Shown here one piece after another: positions 8,339 through 16,931 of a stretch of 56,701 nt of DNA. This DNA is from Chloroflexota bacterium (GTDB taxonomy: Bacteria; Chloroflexota; Dormibacteria; Dormibacterales; Dormibacteraceae), in NCBI GenBank assembly GCA_005880795.1, contig VBGP01000010.1, positions 1-56,701 of the forward strand, written 5' to 3'. Below the pieces are notes generated by a model. The model had not been told where the DNA came from and searched no databases. It worked only from the letters and a program-made list of their open reading frames with translations. Position numbers and translations under genes: made by a program. The stretch's first letter is position 1. Each line of letters opens with the position of its first letter.

Positions 8339-9244
8339 TCAGAGGGCCTTCCCGGGCTGAGGTTCGGGAGCCCTCCTCGCGGCCTCAGCCCCCGCCGGAC
8401 GCCGGGTGGCGAGGGTCGAGCCGGCCAGCACGAGCACGAACCCAAGGCCCATTCCGAGGGTCAGGTTCTCGTGGAGGACGCCCACGCCAAGGATGCCCGC
8501 GACCGCCGGATTGACGTAGGTGATCACGGTGGCCCGCACCGGGCCGATCTCGGCGATGAGCGCGAAGAAGAGCAGGAAGGCGAGCGCGGTGCATACGACC
8601 GCGAGCACGGCAACCGCGCCAACGACGGCAAGGCTGGGAAACCCGTGCGGCCACTGCAGCGCCGCCACCGGCGCATACGCGATGCAGCACAGCGTAAGTG
8701 CGACTCCGTTCACGGTCACGGCTGGAATCCCCGTGAGGTAACGAGCCAGAATCGCCGGGCCGAGCGAATATCCCACCACCACGACGGCCATCTCGACCAG
8801 CGCGGTGACGTTTGAGGCGCCCAGGTTGAACCCGACGATCAGGGCCACCCCGAGGAGGCCGAGCAGCAGCCCTGACAGGTTTGTGAGTCCCATCTGCTGA
8901 CGGTTGCCAAGTCCCAATGCGATCACCAGGCTGACCAGCGGCACCGCCGAGATCAGAAGGCCCGCGAGAGCGCTGGTGATGTGCTGCTCCGCGCTGGAGA
9001 GAAAAAACCATGGCGCCGCGACTTCAACCGCGGCGAACGCAAGCAGGGCCGGCCATCTTCGTCCGATCACACCGAGCCCGCCCCGAGTGAACGCGATCGG
9101 CAGCAGGATCAAGGCGGCCAGACCGGTGCGGACGAAAACCAGCACCGAGGGCGAGATCTCACCTACCGCCACTCGGATCAGCAGGTAAGGAATACCCCAG
9201 ATCACGCACATGGCGGCAAAAAGCAGCAGGCCGCGGCGGGTCAC
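8339..9244 (-). CDS. EamA/DMT-family transporter
   Basis: 301 aa with ten predicted membrane helices in two EamA halves (about residues 5-135 and 145-275). The start GLLLFAAMCVIWGIPYLLIRVAV and the GPVRATVITYVNPAVAGILGVGVLHE block near the end are characteristic of the drug/metabolite transporter superfamily (RhaT/YdcZ-like). The protein should export or exchange a small metabolite across the cytoplasmic membrane; substrate unknown. GTG 9244 is the start. The last 25 residues are polar and rich in Ala, Arg and Pro. It stands alone, 47 bp downstream of nothing on its own strand. Confidence 0.9.
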   Translation of the reverse strand: MTRRGLLLFAAMCVIWGIPYLLIRVAVGEISPSVLVFVRTGLAALILLPIAFTRGGLGVIGRRWPALLAFAAVEVAAPWFFLSSAEQHITSALAGLLISAVPLVSLVIALGLGNRQQMGLTNLSGLLLGLLGVALIVGFNLGASNVTALVEMAVVVVGYSLGPAILARYLTGIPAVTVNGVALTLCCIAYAPVAALQWPHGFPSLAVVGAVAVLAVVCTALAFLLFFALIAEIGPVRATVITYVNPAVAGILGVGVLHENLTLGMGLGFVLVLAGSTLATRRPAGAEAARRAPEPQPGKAL

Positions 9245-9353
9245 AGCACGCTCTAACTTACGGGCGGCCGGGGGGCTTCCATATTCGCCACTCGCCTCCC
9301 ATCTCGCGGGTTGGGTACTGGCGGCCGATGAATCCGTTCTCTAGGTGATGTTC

Positions 9354-9518
9354 ATGAGGTTCAGGCTGACTCGCCTGATGATGTGGATGGGCCTGGCCGC
9401 TGCGGCGACCTACTTCTTCGACCCCGACCGCGGGGAGCAGCGCCGCAAGGACATGCGGAAGAAGATCGACCGCATGCGCAAGGCAGGAGAGAAGGCGAAG
9501 ACGTCCCTCTCCCCCTAA
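9354..9518 (+). CDS. Small membrane-associated basic protein, 54 aa
   Basis: An open frame from ATG 9354 to TAA 9518 encodes 54 residues; an ATG two codons earlier (9348) is the alternative. AGGTGA lies 5 nt before the chosen ATG. The product has a short N-terminal hydrophobic helix (MMWMGLAAAATYFF), then FDPDRGEQRRKDMRKK and a Lys/Arg-rich tail. The arrangement of one membrane helix, a FDPDRG motif and a basic helix resembles small YtxH-like proteins of Actinobacteria. Function unknown. The last codons and the stop fall inside a C-rich/G-rich inverted repeat. Confidence 0.65.
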   Translation: MRFRLTRLMMWMGLAAAATYFFDPDRGEQRRKDMRKKIDRMRKAGEKAKTSLSP

Positions 9519-9544
9519 GGGGATAGGGCGCTGGGGTGAGGGGC
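9505..9544. repeat. GC-rich inverted repeat at the end of the small membrane protein gene
   Basis: A C-rich arm (CCCTCTCCCC) is matched by a G-rich arm (GGGGTGAGGG) with one mismatch, with an inner hairpin CCCC-TAA-GGGG (9512-9522) that contains the stop codon of the small gene. It resembles dispersed REP-like elements and is similar in style to the element at 21422. It could end transcription from the small gene, although no T-run follows. Confidence 0.55.
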
Positions 9545-9566
9545 GTGGACCCGTAAGAATGGGTCG

Positions 9567-10685
9567 ATGCCGACACGCCCTCGAGTCCTCGACCGGCGCG
9601 CGCTGAACCGCGCCCTCCTCTCGCGCCAGCTCCTGCTCAAGCGACGCCGCGCCTCCGCGGCATCCACCATCGAGCGCCTGGTCGGCATGCAGGCTCAGGC
9701 CCCCAACCTGCCGTACGTTGGCCTATGGGCTCGCCTGCTCGGCTTCCGCCACCAGGAGCTCTCACGCCTGATCCAAACGAGGGCCGCCGTGCGCCTGTCC
9801 TTGATGCGCAACACGATCCACCTCGTCACGAGGCGTGACGCGATCGGCCTGAAGCCACTGTTCATGCCGCTCGGCGAGCGCGGCTTCATGCACGGCAGCC
9901 CATGGGGCCGCGGCCTGAAGGACGCGGACATGATCTCCGTCCAGCAAGCCGGCCGCGAGATCATGGGCGAGAAGCCGCGCACCGTGGCTGAGCTGGCGCG
10001 AATCATGGCGGCTCGTTTTCCCGACCACGACGCGAACGCGCTGGCGTACGGCGTGCGCTACATGGTCCCGCTTGTTTTCACGACCCCGCGTGGCGTCTGG
10101 GGCGCGGGGGGGCCTGTCGCGCTGACCACCTTCGAAGCATGGCTCGGCCGGCCGCCCGGTCTGGCGATCGACGCCGAGCAGCTAGTCCTGCGCTATCTCG
10201 CCGCATTCGGGCCCGCGTCGCCGCCCGACATGCGAGCGTGGTCAGGCCTGGCGATGCGCGGGGTGTTCGAGCACCTGCGGCCGCGCCTCAAAATTTTCCA
10301 GGATGAAAACGGGCGCGAGCTCTTCGACCTGCCAAGAGCTCCCCGACCGGACGCCGGCACCGCCGCGCCCATTCGCCTGATTCCCGACTACGACAACATC
10401 CTGCTCGCCCACGCCGACCGCACGCGGATCATGCCGGAGGGCCGGCACCTCGGGATGTTCAGCAGCAACGGGGTGATGCAGGGTGCGCTCCTCGTCGACG
10501 GTTACGTGCGTGCAATGTGGCGGCCGAATACAGACAAGGGGGCGAGCACGTTGCTGATCACGCCGTTCGGCAAGGCCCTGCCGCGATCCCAACAGCCCGC
10601 GATCGCCGAAGAGGCGCGGGCGCTGCTGGAATTCCTCACCCCGGCCGACAAGCACGACGTCCAGTTCGGACCGGCGAAACCCTAG
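9567..10685 (+). CDS. Winged-helix DNA-binding protein, AlkZ/YcaQ-like (HTH_42) family
   Basis: 372 aa. The N-terminal half contains VGMQAQAPNLPYVGLWARL, with a Q-x-Q motif at the position of the catalytic motif of AlkZ and AlkX (YcaQ) DNA glycosylases, enzymes that remove alkylated bases and unhook interstrand crosslinks. The Arg/Thr-rich segment LMRNTIHLVTRRD and the C-terminal DYDNILLAHADRTRI are also conserved in the family. Winged-helix repeats fill the rest. Base excision repair is the likely role; many AlkZ-like relatives guard producers of DNA-damaging natural products, but no such cluster is visible here. The stop overlaps that of the convergent HD-GYP gene. Confidence 0.8.
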   Translation: MPTRPRVLDRRALNRALLSRQLLLKRRRASAASTIERLVGMQAQAPNLPYVGLWARLLGFRHQELSRLIQTRAAVRLSLMRNTIHLVTRRDAIGLKPLFMPLGERGFMHGSPWGRGLKDADMISVQQAGREIMGEKPRTVAELARIMAARFPDHDANALAYGVRYMVPLVFTTPRGVWGAGGPVALTTFEAWLGRPPGLAIDAEQLVLRYLAAFGPASPPDMRAWSGLAMRGVFEHLRPRLKIFQDENGRELFDLPRAPRPDAGTAAPIRLIPDYDNILLAHADRTRIMPEGRHLGMFSSNGVMQGALLVDGYVRAMWRPNTDKGASTLLITPFGKALPRSQQPAIAEEARALLEFLTPADKHDVQFGPAKP

Positions 10686-12001
10686 GCCAGAGCCGGCGCT
10701 GAGATCGGCGGCCTGGTCCCCGATCGCTCCTCCTGCGACAGCACGGCCACCGCGGCCTCCACGACTTGCGGATTCCATTGCGATCCGGCGCCGCGACGCA
10801 GCTCTTCCAGGGCCGAACCCCACGACCTCGCGCCGCGATATGCCCGCGCCGTGGTCATCGCGTCGAGCGAGTCGGCGACTGGGATGACCTGCGCGATCAA
10901 CAGCAGCCGCCGGCCGACCGTCCCATTCGGATAGCCCTGCCCGTCATACCTTTCGTGGTGCGTCAGCACGAGGTCCAGCACCTTGGCGTACTCCGAGAAC
11001 GGCCGGAGGATGTCGAAGCCGAGGCGCGGGTGCGTCTCCATGACCCGACGTTCGGGAGCCGACAGCTTCGCGGGCTTAAGGAGGATCGAGTCCGGGACCC
11101 GGATCTTGCCGATGTCGTGGACCTTGGCCGCGAGCTCGAGAAGCTCGACGTCGCCGGGGCCGAGACCGAGCTTGCGAGCTATCGCATGGGTGTAGATCGC
11201 AACGCGCTGCGAGTGGTTGAAGGTGTACGGGTCGCGCCGGTCGACCTCGTCGGCCATGCGCTCCATGGCACGCATCGCGTCGCGGCGCATCTCGACGCGC
11301 TGCCGCATCGACTGGTAGACGAGGACGGCCGGCACGATCGCCAGCAGCGGCACCCAGACGAAGCGCACGGCGGCGAAGGCGGCGACGGCTCCGATCACGT
11401 ACAGGCTGGCGAACTGCACGTACACCAGCCGCTGAGTATTGAGGAACAGCGGCACGGGGCTGCGCGAAGTGGCGAGCGCGATCGCGAGAGCGACCAGCAG
11501 CAGGTTGGCGACGTACATGACGGCCGCGGCGCCGACAAGGAACAGCGCGGCTTGAGGTCCGGCGAGTCCGGCCCCGGCTGAAACGCCCCCACTCGACAGG
11601 ACAAGCGCCGCGGCGAGCGTCGAAAGGTAAGCCTGCCCGCCGTTGAAGACGAGGTTGACTGCGACCGCCCACAGCGGAGGCCGCTCCCGGCTCGCCCTCA
11701 CCTTCTTGAATGCCGCAAGGCAGATGTCGGCCGCCTGGAGGATTCCGACCAGCGCCGCCGCCTGCCACGTGGGCAGGACCAGGATCGCCGCAAAGAACAC
11801 GGCCGTCGCGACGCTCACCTTCTCGCTGATGTTCACGTGCAGCGGGAACTCGAGCGCCAGGATCCCCGCCAGCGCAAGCGAGGCGATCAGCCACCATTCG
11901 GCGGGTTCGGCCCGAAGGCGGTGGAAGGTCGCCGCAAAGAGCCCGAGGGCCGCCAGGCCCACGGCCAGGCGGTAGACCTCGGATCGCCGGCGCGGCGCCA
12001 T
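10682..12001 (-). CDS. HD-GYP domain protein with N-terminal membrane domain
   Basis: 439 aa. Residues 1-220 form about eight hydrophobic helices (a MASE-like sensor region). The cytosolic C-terminal half is an HD-GYP domain: MERMADEVDRRDPYTFNHSQRV, VHDIGKIRVPDSILLKPAKLS, THPRLGFDIL, LTHHERYDGQGYPNG and ADSLDAMTTARAYR. The HD pair and the following His residues for metal binding are all present; the GYP motif reads GQGYP. The expected activity is c-di-GMP hydrolysis (or another cyclic dinucleotide), driven by a membrane signal. No GGDEF gene is in the window. It starts 3 nt after the stop of the small secreted protein gene, so the two are probably one operon. Confidence 0.9.
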   Translation of the reverse strand: MAPRRRSEVYRLAVGLAALGLFAATFHRLRAEPAEWWLIASLALAGILALEFPLHVNISEKVSVATAVFFAAILVLPTWQAAALVGILQAADICLAAFKKVRASRERPPLWAVAVNLVFNGGQAYLSTLAAALVLSSGGVSAGAGLAGPQAALFLVGAAAVMYVANLLLVALAIALATSRSPVPLFLNTQRLVYVQFASLYVIGAVAAFAAVRFVWVPLLAIVPAVLVYQSMRQRVEMRRDAMRAMERMADEVDRRDPYTFNHSQRVAIYTHAIARKLGLGPGDVELLELAAKVHDIGKIRVPDSILLKPAKLSAPERRVMETHPRLGFDILRPFSEYAKVLDLVLTHHERYDGQGYPNGTVGRRLLLIAQVIPVADSLDAMTTARAYRGARSWGSALEELRRGAGSQWNPQVVEAAVAVLSQEERSGTRPPISAPALA

Positions 12002-12004
12002 GCC

Positions 12005-12406
12005 CTACAGCTGACTAAGCGTGAATTTCAGATGGACTGGCGTACCGCTTGTGCCGTTCTGTCGCGCCAACACGGTGCCCGACCCAAGCAGACCGGTCGT
12101 CACCTCGTCGGTCGTCGAATAGCGGAAGAGCAGACCCGTGGGGGTGGTGATCGTCATGTCGACCAGCGTCACCGGGTGTCCCGCCGCGTCGTAGCCGCGG
12201 GCGACGGTGTAGCTCTCGAGGGGAATTCCCAGGTTCAGCGGGCTCGTGGTCCAGACGCTGTCATAGACGACGACGATGTGCCCCGCGGGCGTGACGATGA
12301 GGACCAGCGGGTCCCAGTCGCAGTAGGTGGCCCATGCCCCGGCCGACGTCGGCGAGGCGACCAGGATCCCAGCCGCCAGCGCGGCAGCCAAAAACACCCT
12401 CTTCAC
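12005..12406 (-). CDS. Small secreted protein of unknown function
   Basis: 133 aa from GTG 12406, chosen because a strong GGAGGG Shine-Dalgarno lies 8 nt upstream and because the protein then starts with a signal peptide (KRVFLAAALAAGILVASPTSAGA). A longer frame to 12610 exists but overlaps the ABC permease gene and has no export signal at its start. The mature part, about 110 residues, is rich in Thr, Val and Gly with repeating beta-strand patterns (LVLIVTPAGHIVVVYDSVW, TLVDMTITTPTGLLFRY), so probably a beta-sandwich. I do not recognise the family. It lies directly upstream of the HD-GYP gene. Confidence 0.75.
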   Translation of the reverse strand: MKRVFLAAALAAGILVASPTSAGAWATYCDWDPLVLIVTPAGHIVVVYDSVWTTSPLNLGIPLESYTVARGYDAAGHPVTLVDMTITTPTGLLFRYSTTDEVTTGLLGSGTVLARQNGTSGTPVHLKFTLSQL

Positions 12407-12509
12407 GTTTGCTTCCCTCCTGAAAAACGAACCCCAGACCCTTGGAAGCAGAACGCTAGTCCCGCCCGGAATGAACTCCGGTAAGAAATTTGTAAGTTTC
12501 CGTTTGCAG

Positions 12510-14138
12510 CTAGACGGAGATGTCCTTGCGCACGAAGCGCGCCGAGGCGAGCGCCAGCGCCACCGCGCCGACCGCCACGATGACCAGCAGATCCACCACC
12601 TGGATGCCATGAAGCAGGGGCGACCCGTAGTAGTAGAAGGGAGACAGCTTCTGCGTCGCGTCGGGCAGGTTCAGCCCGGGGCCAACGAAGCTGATGAAAA
12701 ACCAGATCACCAGCAAAAAGCTCAGCAAACCAGTGTCCACGGCCGCGCGGAGCCAGCCGGCGAACAGGTAGCCGATCGCCGCTACGAGAAGCCCGAACGG
12801 AACGATCGAGAGGGAGGCAGCGGCAAGGTGGCCATAGTCGAGGGCCAGGCCGGTTGCGGCCGACGCGACCGTCGTTGCGACCAGGGTCAAAACGGAAATG
12901 AAGATCGTCGCCGTGGCAAGGGCGGCAAACCGCCCGAGCAGCACGCGCAGCCGGGGCTGGGGGGTCGAGAGCACGATCTCCAGCAGGCCGTCCTCCTCGT
13001 CTGCGGACCAGCGGTTCGCCTGGGTGACGGCGAAGGCCATCAACAGCACCGGCATGAAGATGAAGAACGCGCTGAGGATGCTGGCATTGGTGGCGCTGTC
13101 GCTCCCACCGAGCTTCAAGAAGTCGGCCATTGCCGGCGACCCCTGAAGGAGCGACTTAAGACTGGCCTCCGTCTGCTTGACGATGATGACCATCCACGCG
13201 GCGAATCCGGCGATGGCCAGGGTCCACCACAGGGTCGAGGTCGCGATCATGCCGAGGCTGCGTGAGTAAACGGAGCGCAGCGACCAGTCGGATTGCGGCA
13301 GCGCCCGAGCCGGCTGAGAGCTCCGCTCAGGCAGGTGCAGGCTCACCCCGCCCACGTCGCGCCGCGCGAACAGCCAGACCGCGGCGGCGGCGAAGAGCCC
13401 GGACAGGGCCAGCAGGACGAGCATCGCGCCGAGGTTGGCACCGTAACCAGGCACGAGCGGCTTGCTCAGGTTGTAGTAGTAGATGGGTGAAAACTGGCTC
13501 AACCAAACCGTGTTGGGGACGACGCGATGCACCATGTCCACCACGATGGCCACGACCAGGATTCCGGCGGTCACGCCCGACGCGGTGCGCCGCTCCTGGG
13601 TGAACTGTGAGATCAGAAGCGCGATCGACAGGAAGACGGCGCAGATCAACGCGAGATTCAAGCCGAACGCAAGGGCCGCACCGAGGCCAAGATCTGAGCT
13701 GACCTTCGCGGCGCCGGCGAACGTCAGCAAACCGATCACGAGACCCATCGCGAGCAGCGCTGTCCACATCGCCGCCACCTTCTCCAGGGCGATGCGGACA
13801 CGACCGCGGGGCAGCGACAGGAGAACGTCCATCGAGCCGCGGTCCTCTTCGCCGCGCAGCATGCCCGTGCCCGCGAGGAGCGGCCAGATCACCACGACGA
13901 GGATCGTGATTCCGTACTTCCAGGTCGCGTAGCCGCCGGCGGTGTCGATCTTGATCGGCTCCGCTATCCATGCGTACGAAGCGCCGATAGAAACCACGGC
14001 GGCCTTCGCGGCGGGTGTCGCGAACACGGTGGGGATGGCGGCGAATACGACGGCCATCAGCGCGCCAAGTCCGAGGCCCCAGCCGAGAATCGGCACGCGG
14101 TAGTCGCGAAACGACTTGAGGTAGATGCTCCTAAACAC
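12510..14138 (-). CDS. ABC-2 type transporter permease (two fused halves)
   Basis: 542 aa with about twelve membrane helices arranged as two six-helix ABC-2 halves (residues 15-265 and 290-540). Each half has the conserved cytosolic segment after helix 2: GEEDRGSMDVLLSLPRGRVRIALEK and ADEEDGLLEIVLSTPQPRLRVLLGR. This layout is that of exporters annotated as polyketide or antibiotic exporters. It overlaps the ATPase gene by 8 bp and must work with it as an efflux pump. Substrate unknown: a drug, lipid or peptide. Transcription is led by the GbsR/MarR gene, so expression is probably induced by the regulator's ligand. Confidence 0.9.
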   Translation of the reverse strand: MFRSIYLKSFRDYRVPILGWGLGLGALMAVVFAAIPTVFATPAAKAAVVSIGASYAWIAEPIKIDTAGGYATWKYGITILVVVIWPLLAGTGMLRGEEDRGSMDVLLSLPRGRVRIALEKVAAMWTALLAMGLVIGLLTFAGAAKVSSDLGLGAALAFGLNLALICAVFLSIALLISQFTQERRTASGVTAGILVVAIVVDMVHRVVPNTVWLSQFSPIYYYNLSKPLVPGYGANLGAMLVLLALSGLFAAAAVWLFARRDVGGVSLHLPERSSQPARALPQSDWSLRSVYSRSLGMIATSTLWWTLAIAGFAAWMVIIVKQTEASLKSLLQGSPAMADFLKLGGSDSATNASILSAFFIFMPVLLMAFAVTQANRWSADEEDGLLEIVLSTPQPRLRVLLGRFAALATATIFISVLTLVATTVASAATGLALDYGHLAAASLSIVPFGLLVAAIGYLFAGWLRAAVDTGLLSFLLVIWFFISFVGPGLNLPDATQKLSPFYYYGSPLLHGIQVVDLLVIVAVGAVALALASARFVRKDISV

Positions 14139-15057
14139 GGGCGGCCTCCTTCGGCGCCTGGTCGTCGCGCTCGTAGTAGCGCAGGAAGATGTCCTCCAGG
14201 CTGGGCTCGTAGCTGGTCAACGAGACCACGGGATACTGGGCCGCCTCCTTGATCACGGCGTCCGCCGCGCCCTGGATCGCAAGCCTCACGGCGGAGCCAT
14301 TGCTCAGCGCCTCGACCTCCACGACACCTTCGAGCCTCGCGAAGGCGTCCGCCGGTACCGGCTTCGCAAAGGCGATGGTGATCTCGTAACGCTTGATGTC
14401 CATCAGTTCGTGGATGCCGCCCACCTTGACGAGGCGGCCTTCGCGAATGATGCCCACTCGCGTGCACGTCTTCTCGACCTCGCTCAAGACGTGCGAGGAC
14501 AGGAACACGGTGCGTCCCTCGTCTCGCGCCTCCTTCACCATGCCGTCGAACTCCTGCTGGTTGAGCGGATCGAGGCCACTCGTCGGTTCGTCGAGGATGA
14601 GGAGCCGCGGTCGATGCATGAAGGCCTGGATCAGCACGACCTTCCGCTTGTTGCCGGTCGAGTACTGGCGGAACTTCCGGCCCGTGTCGAGATCCAACCG
14701 CTCGATCAGCTTCTTGAGGTACGCGCGGTCGACGCCGCCCCGCAGGTTCGCGAAGTATTCGAGGATCTGGCCTCCAGTCAGGTTGCGGTCGAGCGCCGGC
14801 TCGCCCGGCACGTAGCCGATGAGCCGCTTGATCTCGAGCGCTTTCTCCCAGCAGTCGAGCGCTGCGATCCGCGCCCTGCCACCGTCAGCGCGGATAAGCG
14901 CCATGAGGAGACGGATCGTGGTTGTCTTGCCGGCGCCGTTGGGCCCGAGAAAACCGAACACCTCGCCCTCGGCGACGTCGAATGAGACCTCGTTGATTCC
15001 CCTTTTGCCGCCATAGCTTTTGGTAAGTCCGTCCACTTCGATGATCGGTGCCGTCAC
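14131..15057 (-). CDS. ABC transporter ATP-binding protein
   Basis: 308 aa. Walker A is GPNGAGKTTT near residue 37-46, the Q-loop region follows (LLMALIRADGG), the signature is YSTGNKRKVVLIQA (a degenerate LSGGQ, reading STGNK), Walker B is PRLLILDEPTSGLDP and the switch His is in VFLSSHVLSEVEKTCTRVGI. The C-terminal 80 residues (YEITIAFAKPVPADAF) form the extra domain of drug-efflux ATPases. It energises the ABC-2 permease encoded directly downstream (8-bp overlap) and is translationally coupled to the upstream regulator gene by an ATGA overlap. Confidence 0.95.
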   Translation of the reverse strand: MTAPIIEVDGLTKSYGGKRGINEVSFDVAEGEVFGFLGPNGAGKTTTIRLLMALIRADGGRARIAALDCWEKALEIKRLIGYVPGEPALDRNLTGGQILEYFANLRGGVDRAYLKKLIERLDLDTGRKFRQYSTGNKRKVVLIQAFMHRPRLLILDEPTSGLDPLNQQEFDGMVKEARDEGRTVFLSSHVLSEVEKTCTRVGIIREGRLVKVGGIHELMDIKRYEITIAFAKPVPADAFARLEGVVEVEALSNGSAVRLAIQGAADAVIKEAAQYPVVSLTSYEPSLEDIFLRYYERDDQAPKEAARV

Positions 15058-15536
15058 TTGTTTTGCCTCCTGCGCCTCCAGCGCTCCATCATGTCGTTGC
15101 TCTCGCGCAGCCAGAATTCATGGACTTCGACCATCTGTTTCATTCGCTTTTTGGCTTTCCCCCCACCCAACCGAGACTCGGCCCGATGCATGGCCTGGAG
15201 CGCATCGTTGACCCTCGCGAACGTCCCGGTGAACGTCGACTCCATCTGGTCGGTCGCCTCGTACAACACGCGTTTGCTGCCAGGCGTACCGAGCCGATTC
15301 ACGATGCCGATGCGCTCGAGATCCCGCGCTGCGACGCTGGCGCCGCTCTTGCTGATGCCCAGCGTCTCCGCGATCTCATCGAGGCTGAGGGCCTGATTGC
15401 TGGCGAGCAGCAACCCAAAGACCCGGCCAACACTCAGCGCGAGACCATACCTGGCATAGAGGCGGCCAATGTCGTCAGCGACCACCAGACGAACGTCTTC
15501 CTCCGCCTTTGCCCGCCTGTTCTCTATTTTCAGCAC
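15054..15536 (-). CDS. GbsR/MarR-family transcriptional regulator
   Basis: 160 aa. The winged helix is at residues 35-85: VGRVFGLLLASNQALSLDEIAETLGISKSGASVAARDLERIGIV, typical of GbsR-like members, followed by the wing GTPGSKRVLYEA and a long C-terminal helix ending in a Lys/Arg-rich tail. It is the first gene of the exporter operon and probably represses it until a ligand binds. The GTG start lies exactly 6 nt after a TATATT -10 box, so the mRNA is probably leaderless, and an inverted repeat covers both the start codon and the -10 box, a good candidate for autoregulation. Confidence 0.9.
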   Translation of the reverse strand: MLKIENRRAKAEEDVRLVVADDIGRLYARYGLALSVGRVFGLLLASNQALSLDEIAETLGISKSGASVAARDLERIGIVNRLGTPGSKRVLYEATDQMESTFTGTFARVNDALQAMHRAESRLGGGKAKKRMKQMVEVHEFWLRESNDMMERWRRRRQNK

Positions 15537-15548
15537 ATACTGAATATA
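15529..15548 (-). promoter_or_regulatory. Leaderless promoter and probable operator of the regulator-exporter operon
   Basis: TATATT (15543-15548, minus strand) is followed after 6 nt by GTG, which places transcription start at the start codon. The inverted repeat CTGAA / TTCAG with a 6-nt spacer (15529-15544) overlaps this box and the GTG. The position is right for autorepression by the GbsR/MarR protein. No good -35 box is seen. Confidence 0.6.
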
Positions 15549-15562
15549 GCAAACATCTGTGG

Positions 15563-16750
15563 CTAAGCGGCTACGCCCAGATCCGGCCCACGGGCGAACG
15601 CGGTCCTGAGGCGCTCAGGAGGGTGGAAGCGGAATTCGTTACCCGCCTTGACGACCTGCCATCCGCCCTCGTGTACCTGGCGATGGTGGTAGTGACACAA
15701 GCTCACGAGGTTGGTCAGGTTGGTGGGCCCACCCCTCGACCAGAACTCAATGTGGTGCGGGTTGGTCCAGCCGATCGGCCGATCACATCCGGGCCAGCGG
15801 CAGTGGCGGTCTCTTTTCTGCAGCGCCCTCCGGGTTGCCGGCGCGATCGTGCGAGTCGCGCGGCCGACATCGATCACCATCGAGTCGGCCAGGAGGACTC
15901 GCGACATGGTGCAGTCACAGGCGAGCCGCTCGACGGTCTTGCCGCCAATCAGCACACCCCCCTCGAGCTCCGCCGCGGGGGATCCAACCTCGCCTTTCAG
16001 ACCCTCGAGCGTGGTGGTCAACGTGACATGCGGACGCACGCCGTTCTGGCGTGGCAGCCGGCCTTCGTTCATGTGGTGGTCAAGCAGCTCGCCGAGAGCG
16101 TCGGCCATACGTTGGCCGTGATTTCGCGTGTCCCCTTCGCCGCGCCACTGAGCAAGTGACTCGAGCGCGGTTCGAAAAGCCGCTCCGGTCGCGGGATCGA
16201 GCACTCCGTCTATGGCGTGCATCCCATCAAGCATCGGGTTGACCTCCAACCAGCGGCGCTCGTAGTCATCCTCCGAGTCTTTCTCGAACCCGTCCGGATC
16301 CGCAGCGTGCCGGGCATGTTGGCAGAGAGCGCGGAAGTCCTCGACTGAAAACCTGCGCGCGAACTCCACAGTCTCTGATTCGTTTGCTGGATCCCACTTC
16401 TCACGCAGCTGGTCTCGCAGGTGGCAGATTGCCGATGTTGACTGAAACCCGATCTCGCCCTTGGCTAGAGCATCGGCAACGGCCGGCAATGAGCTCAGAT
16501 GCTTGCCGACACACAGCCGATCCGCCGCCGCTGTGCGGGAGAGGCCGCAGGTCCGCGCGACCCACGAGGTGGGAGTCAGCCTGGCGAGCTGATGATCTCC
16601 GCGTCGCCGAGCCTGGTGCAGGACCTTGCAGAGCTTGCCCTGCAGGAGGTCGATGACTGCCGACAGGGCCTTCGGATCGACGAAGTCGTCGTCGGCCTCG
16701 AGGTCGAAATCACGAGCCGCAGACTTCAGCCTCTCGCACTCGTCGACCAT
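15563..16750 (-). CDS. DUF222 domain HNH endonuclease (13E12 repeat family)
   Basis: 395 aa. The N-terminal two-thirds is the DUF222 helical domain (LARLTPTSWVARTCGLSRTAAADRL, KGEIGFQSTSAI, RTALESLAQW). The C-terminal HNH nuclease domain has CRWPGCDRPIGWTNPHHIEFWSRGG and NLVSLCHYHHRQVHEGGW, with the Cys pairs that bind structural zinc and the catalytic His. These proteins are multicopy in Actinobacteria and relatives and are often thought to be mobile or repeat-like; their biological role is not established. No intron, intein or terminal repeats surround it here. It has its own strong promoter and appears intact. Confidence 0.93.
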   Translation of the reverse strand: MVDECERLKSAARDFDLEADDDFVDPKALSAVIDLLQGKLCKVLHQARRRGDHQLARLTPTSWVARTCGLSRTAAADRLCVGKHLSSLPAVADALAKGEIGFQSTSAICHLRDQLREKWDPANESETVEFARRFSVEDFRALCQHARHAADPDGFEKDSEDDYERRWLEVNPMLDGMHAIDGVLDPATGAAFRTALESLAQWRGEGDTRNHGQRMADALGELLDHHMNEGRLPRQNGVRPHVTLTTTLEGLKGEVGSPAAELEGGVLIGGKTVERLACDCTMSRVLLADSMVIDVGRATRTIAPATRRALQKRDRHCRWPGCDRPIGWTNPHHIEFWSRGGPTNLTNLVSLCHYHHRQVHEGGWQVVKAGNEFRFHPPERLRTAFARGPDLGVAA

Positions 16751-16756
16751 GCCGCA

Positions 16757-16786
16757 AGTCTACCAAACAAACGTACGGGTTGTCAA
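16757..16786 (-). promoter_or_regulatory. Promoter of the DUF222-HNH gene, leaderless
   Basis: Minus strand: TTGACA (16781-16786), an 18-bp spacer, TAGACT (16757-16762), then exactly 6 nt to the ATG at 16750. A perfect -35 with a TANNNT -10 box predicts transcription starting at the A of ATG. Confidence 0.75.
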
Positions 16787-16931
16787 GCCCTTTTAACCAC
16801 AAACCCATTCCACCGCGCCCATGCGCCAGCAAACCAAGGCCCGCCCCCACACTCCCCTTCCCAGCCCTTTTCGTCACCGCGTCCCACCCGTCTCCACACC
16901 CCTCCTGATCCCCACCCTTCGGTTCAACCCC

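Noticed and set aside
12407-12610. Longer frame for the 133-aa secreted protein
   Set aside because: It overlaps the ABC permease and hides a good signal peptide preceded by a strong Shine-Dalgarno at GTG 12406.
15563-16750. DUF222-HNH gene as an active mobile element
   Set aside because: No terminal repeats, target duplication, intron or intein boundary can be seen around it.
16751-16931. Possible gene in the C-rich stretch between asnB and the DUF222 gene
   Set aside because: Frames here are Pro/Arg low-complexity and lack a plausible start; only the DUF222 promoter is credible.
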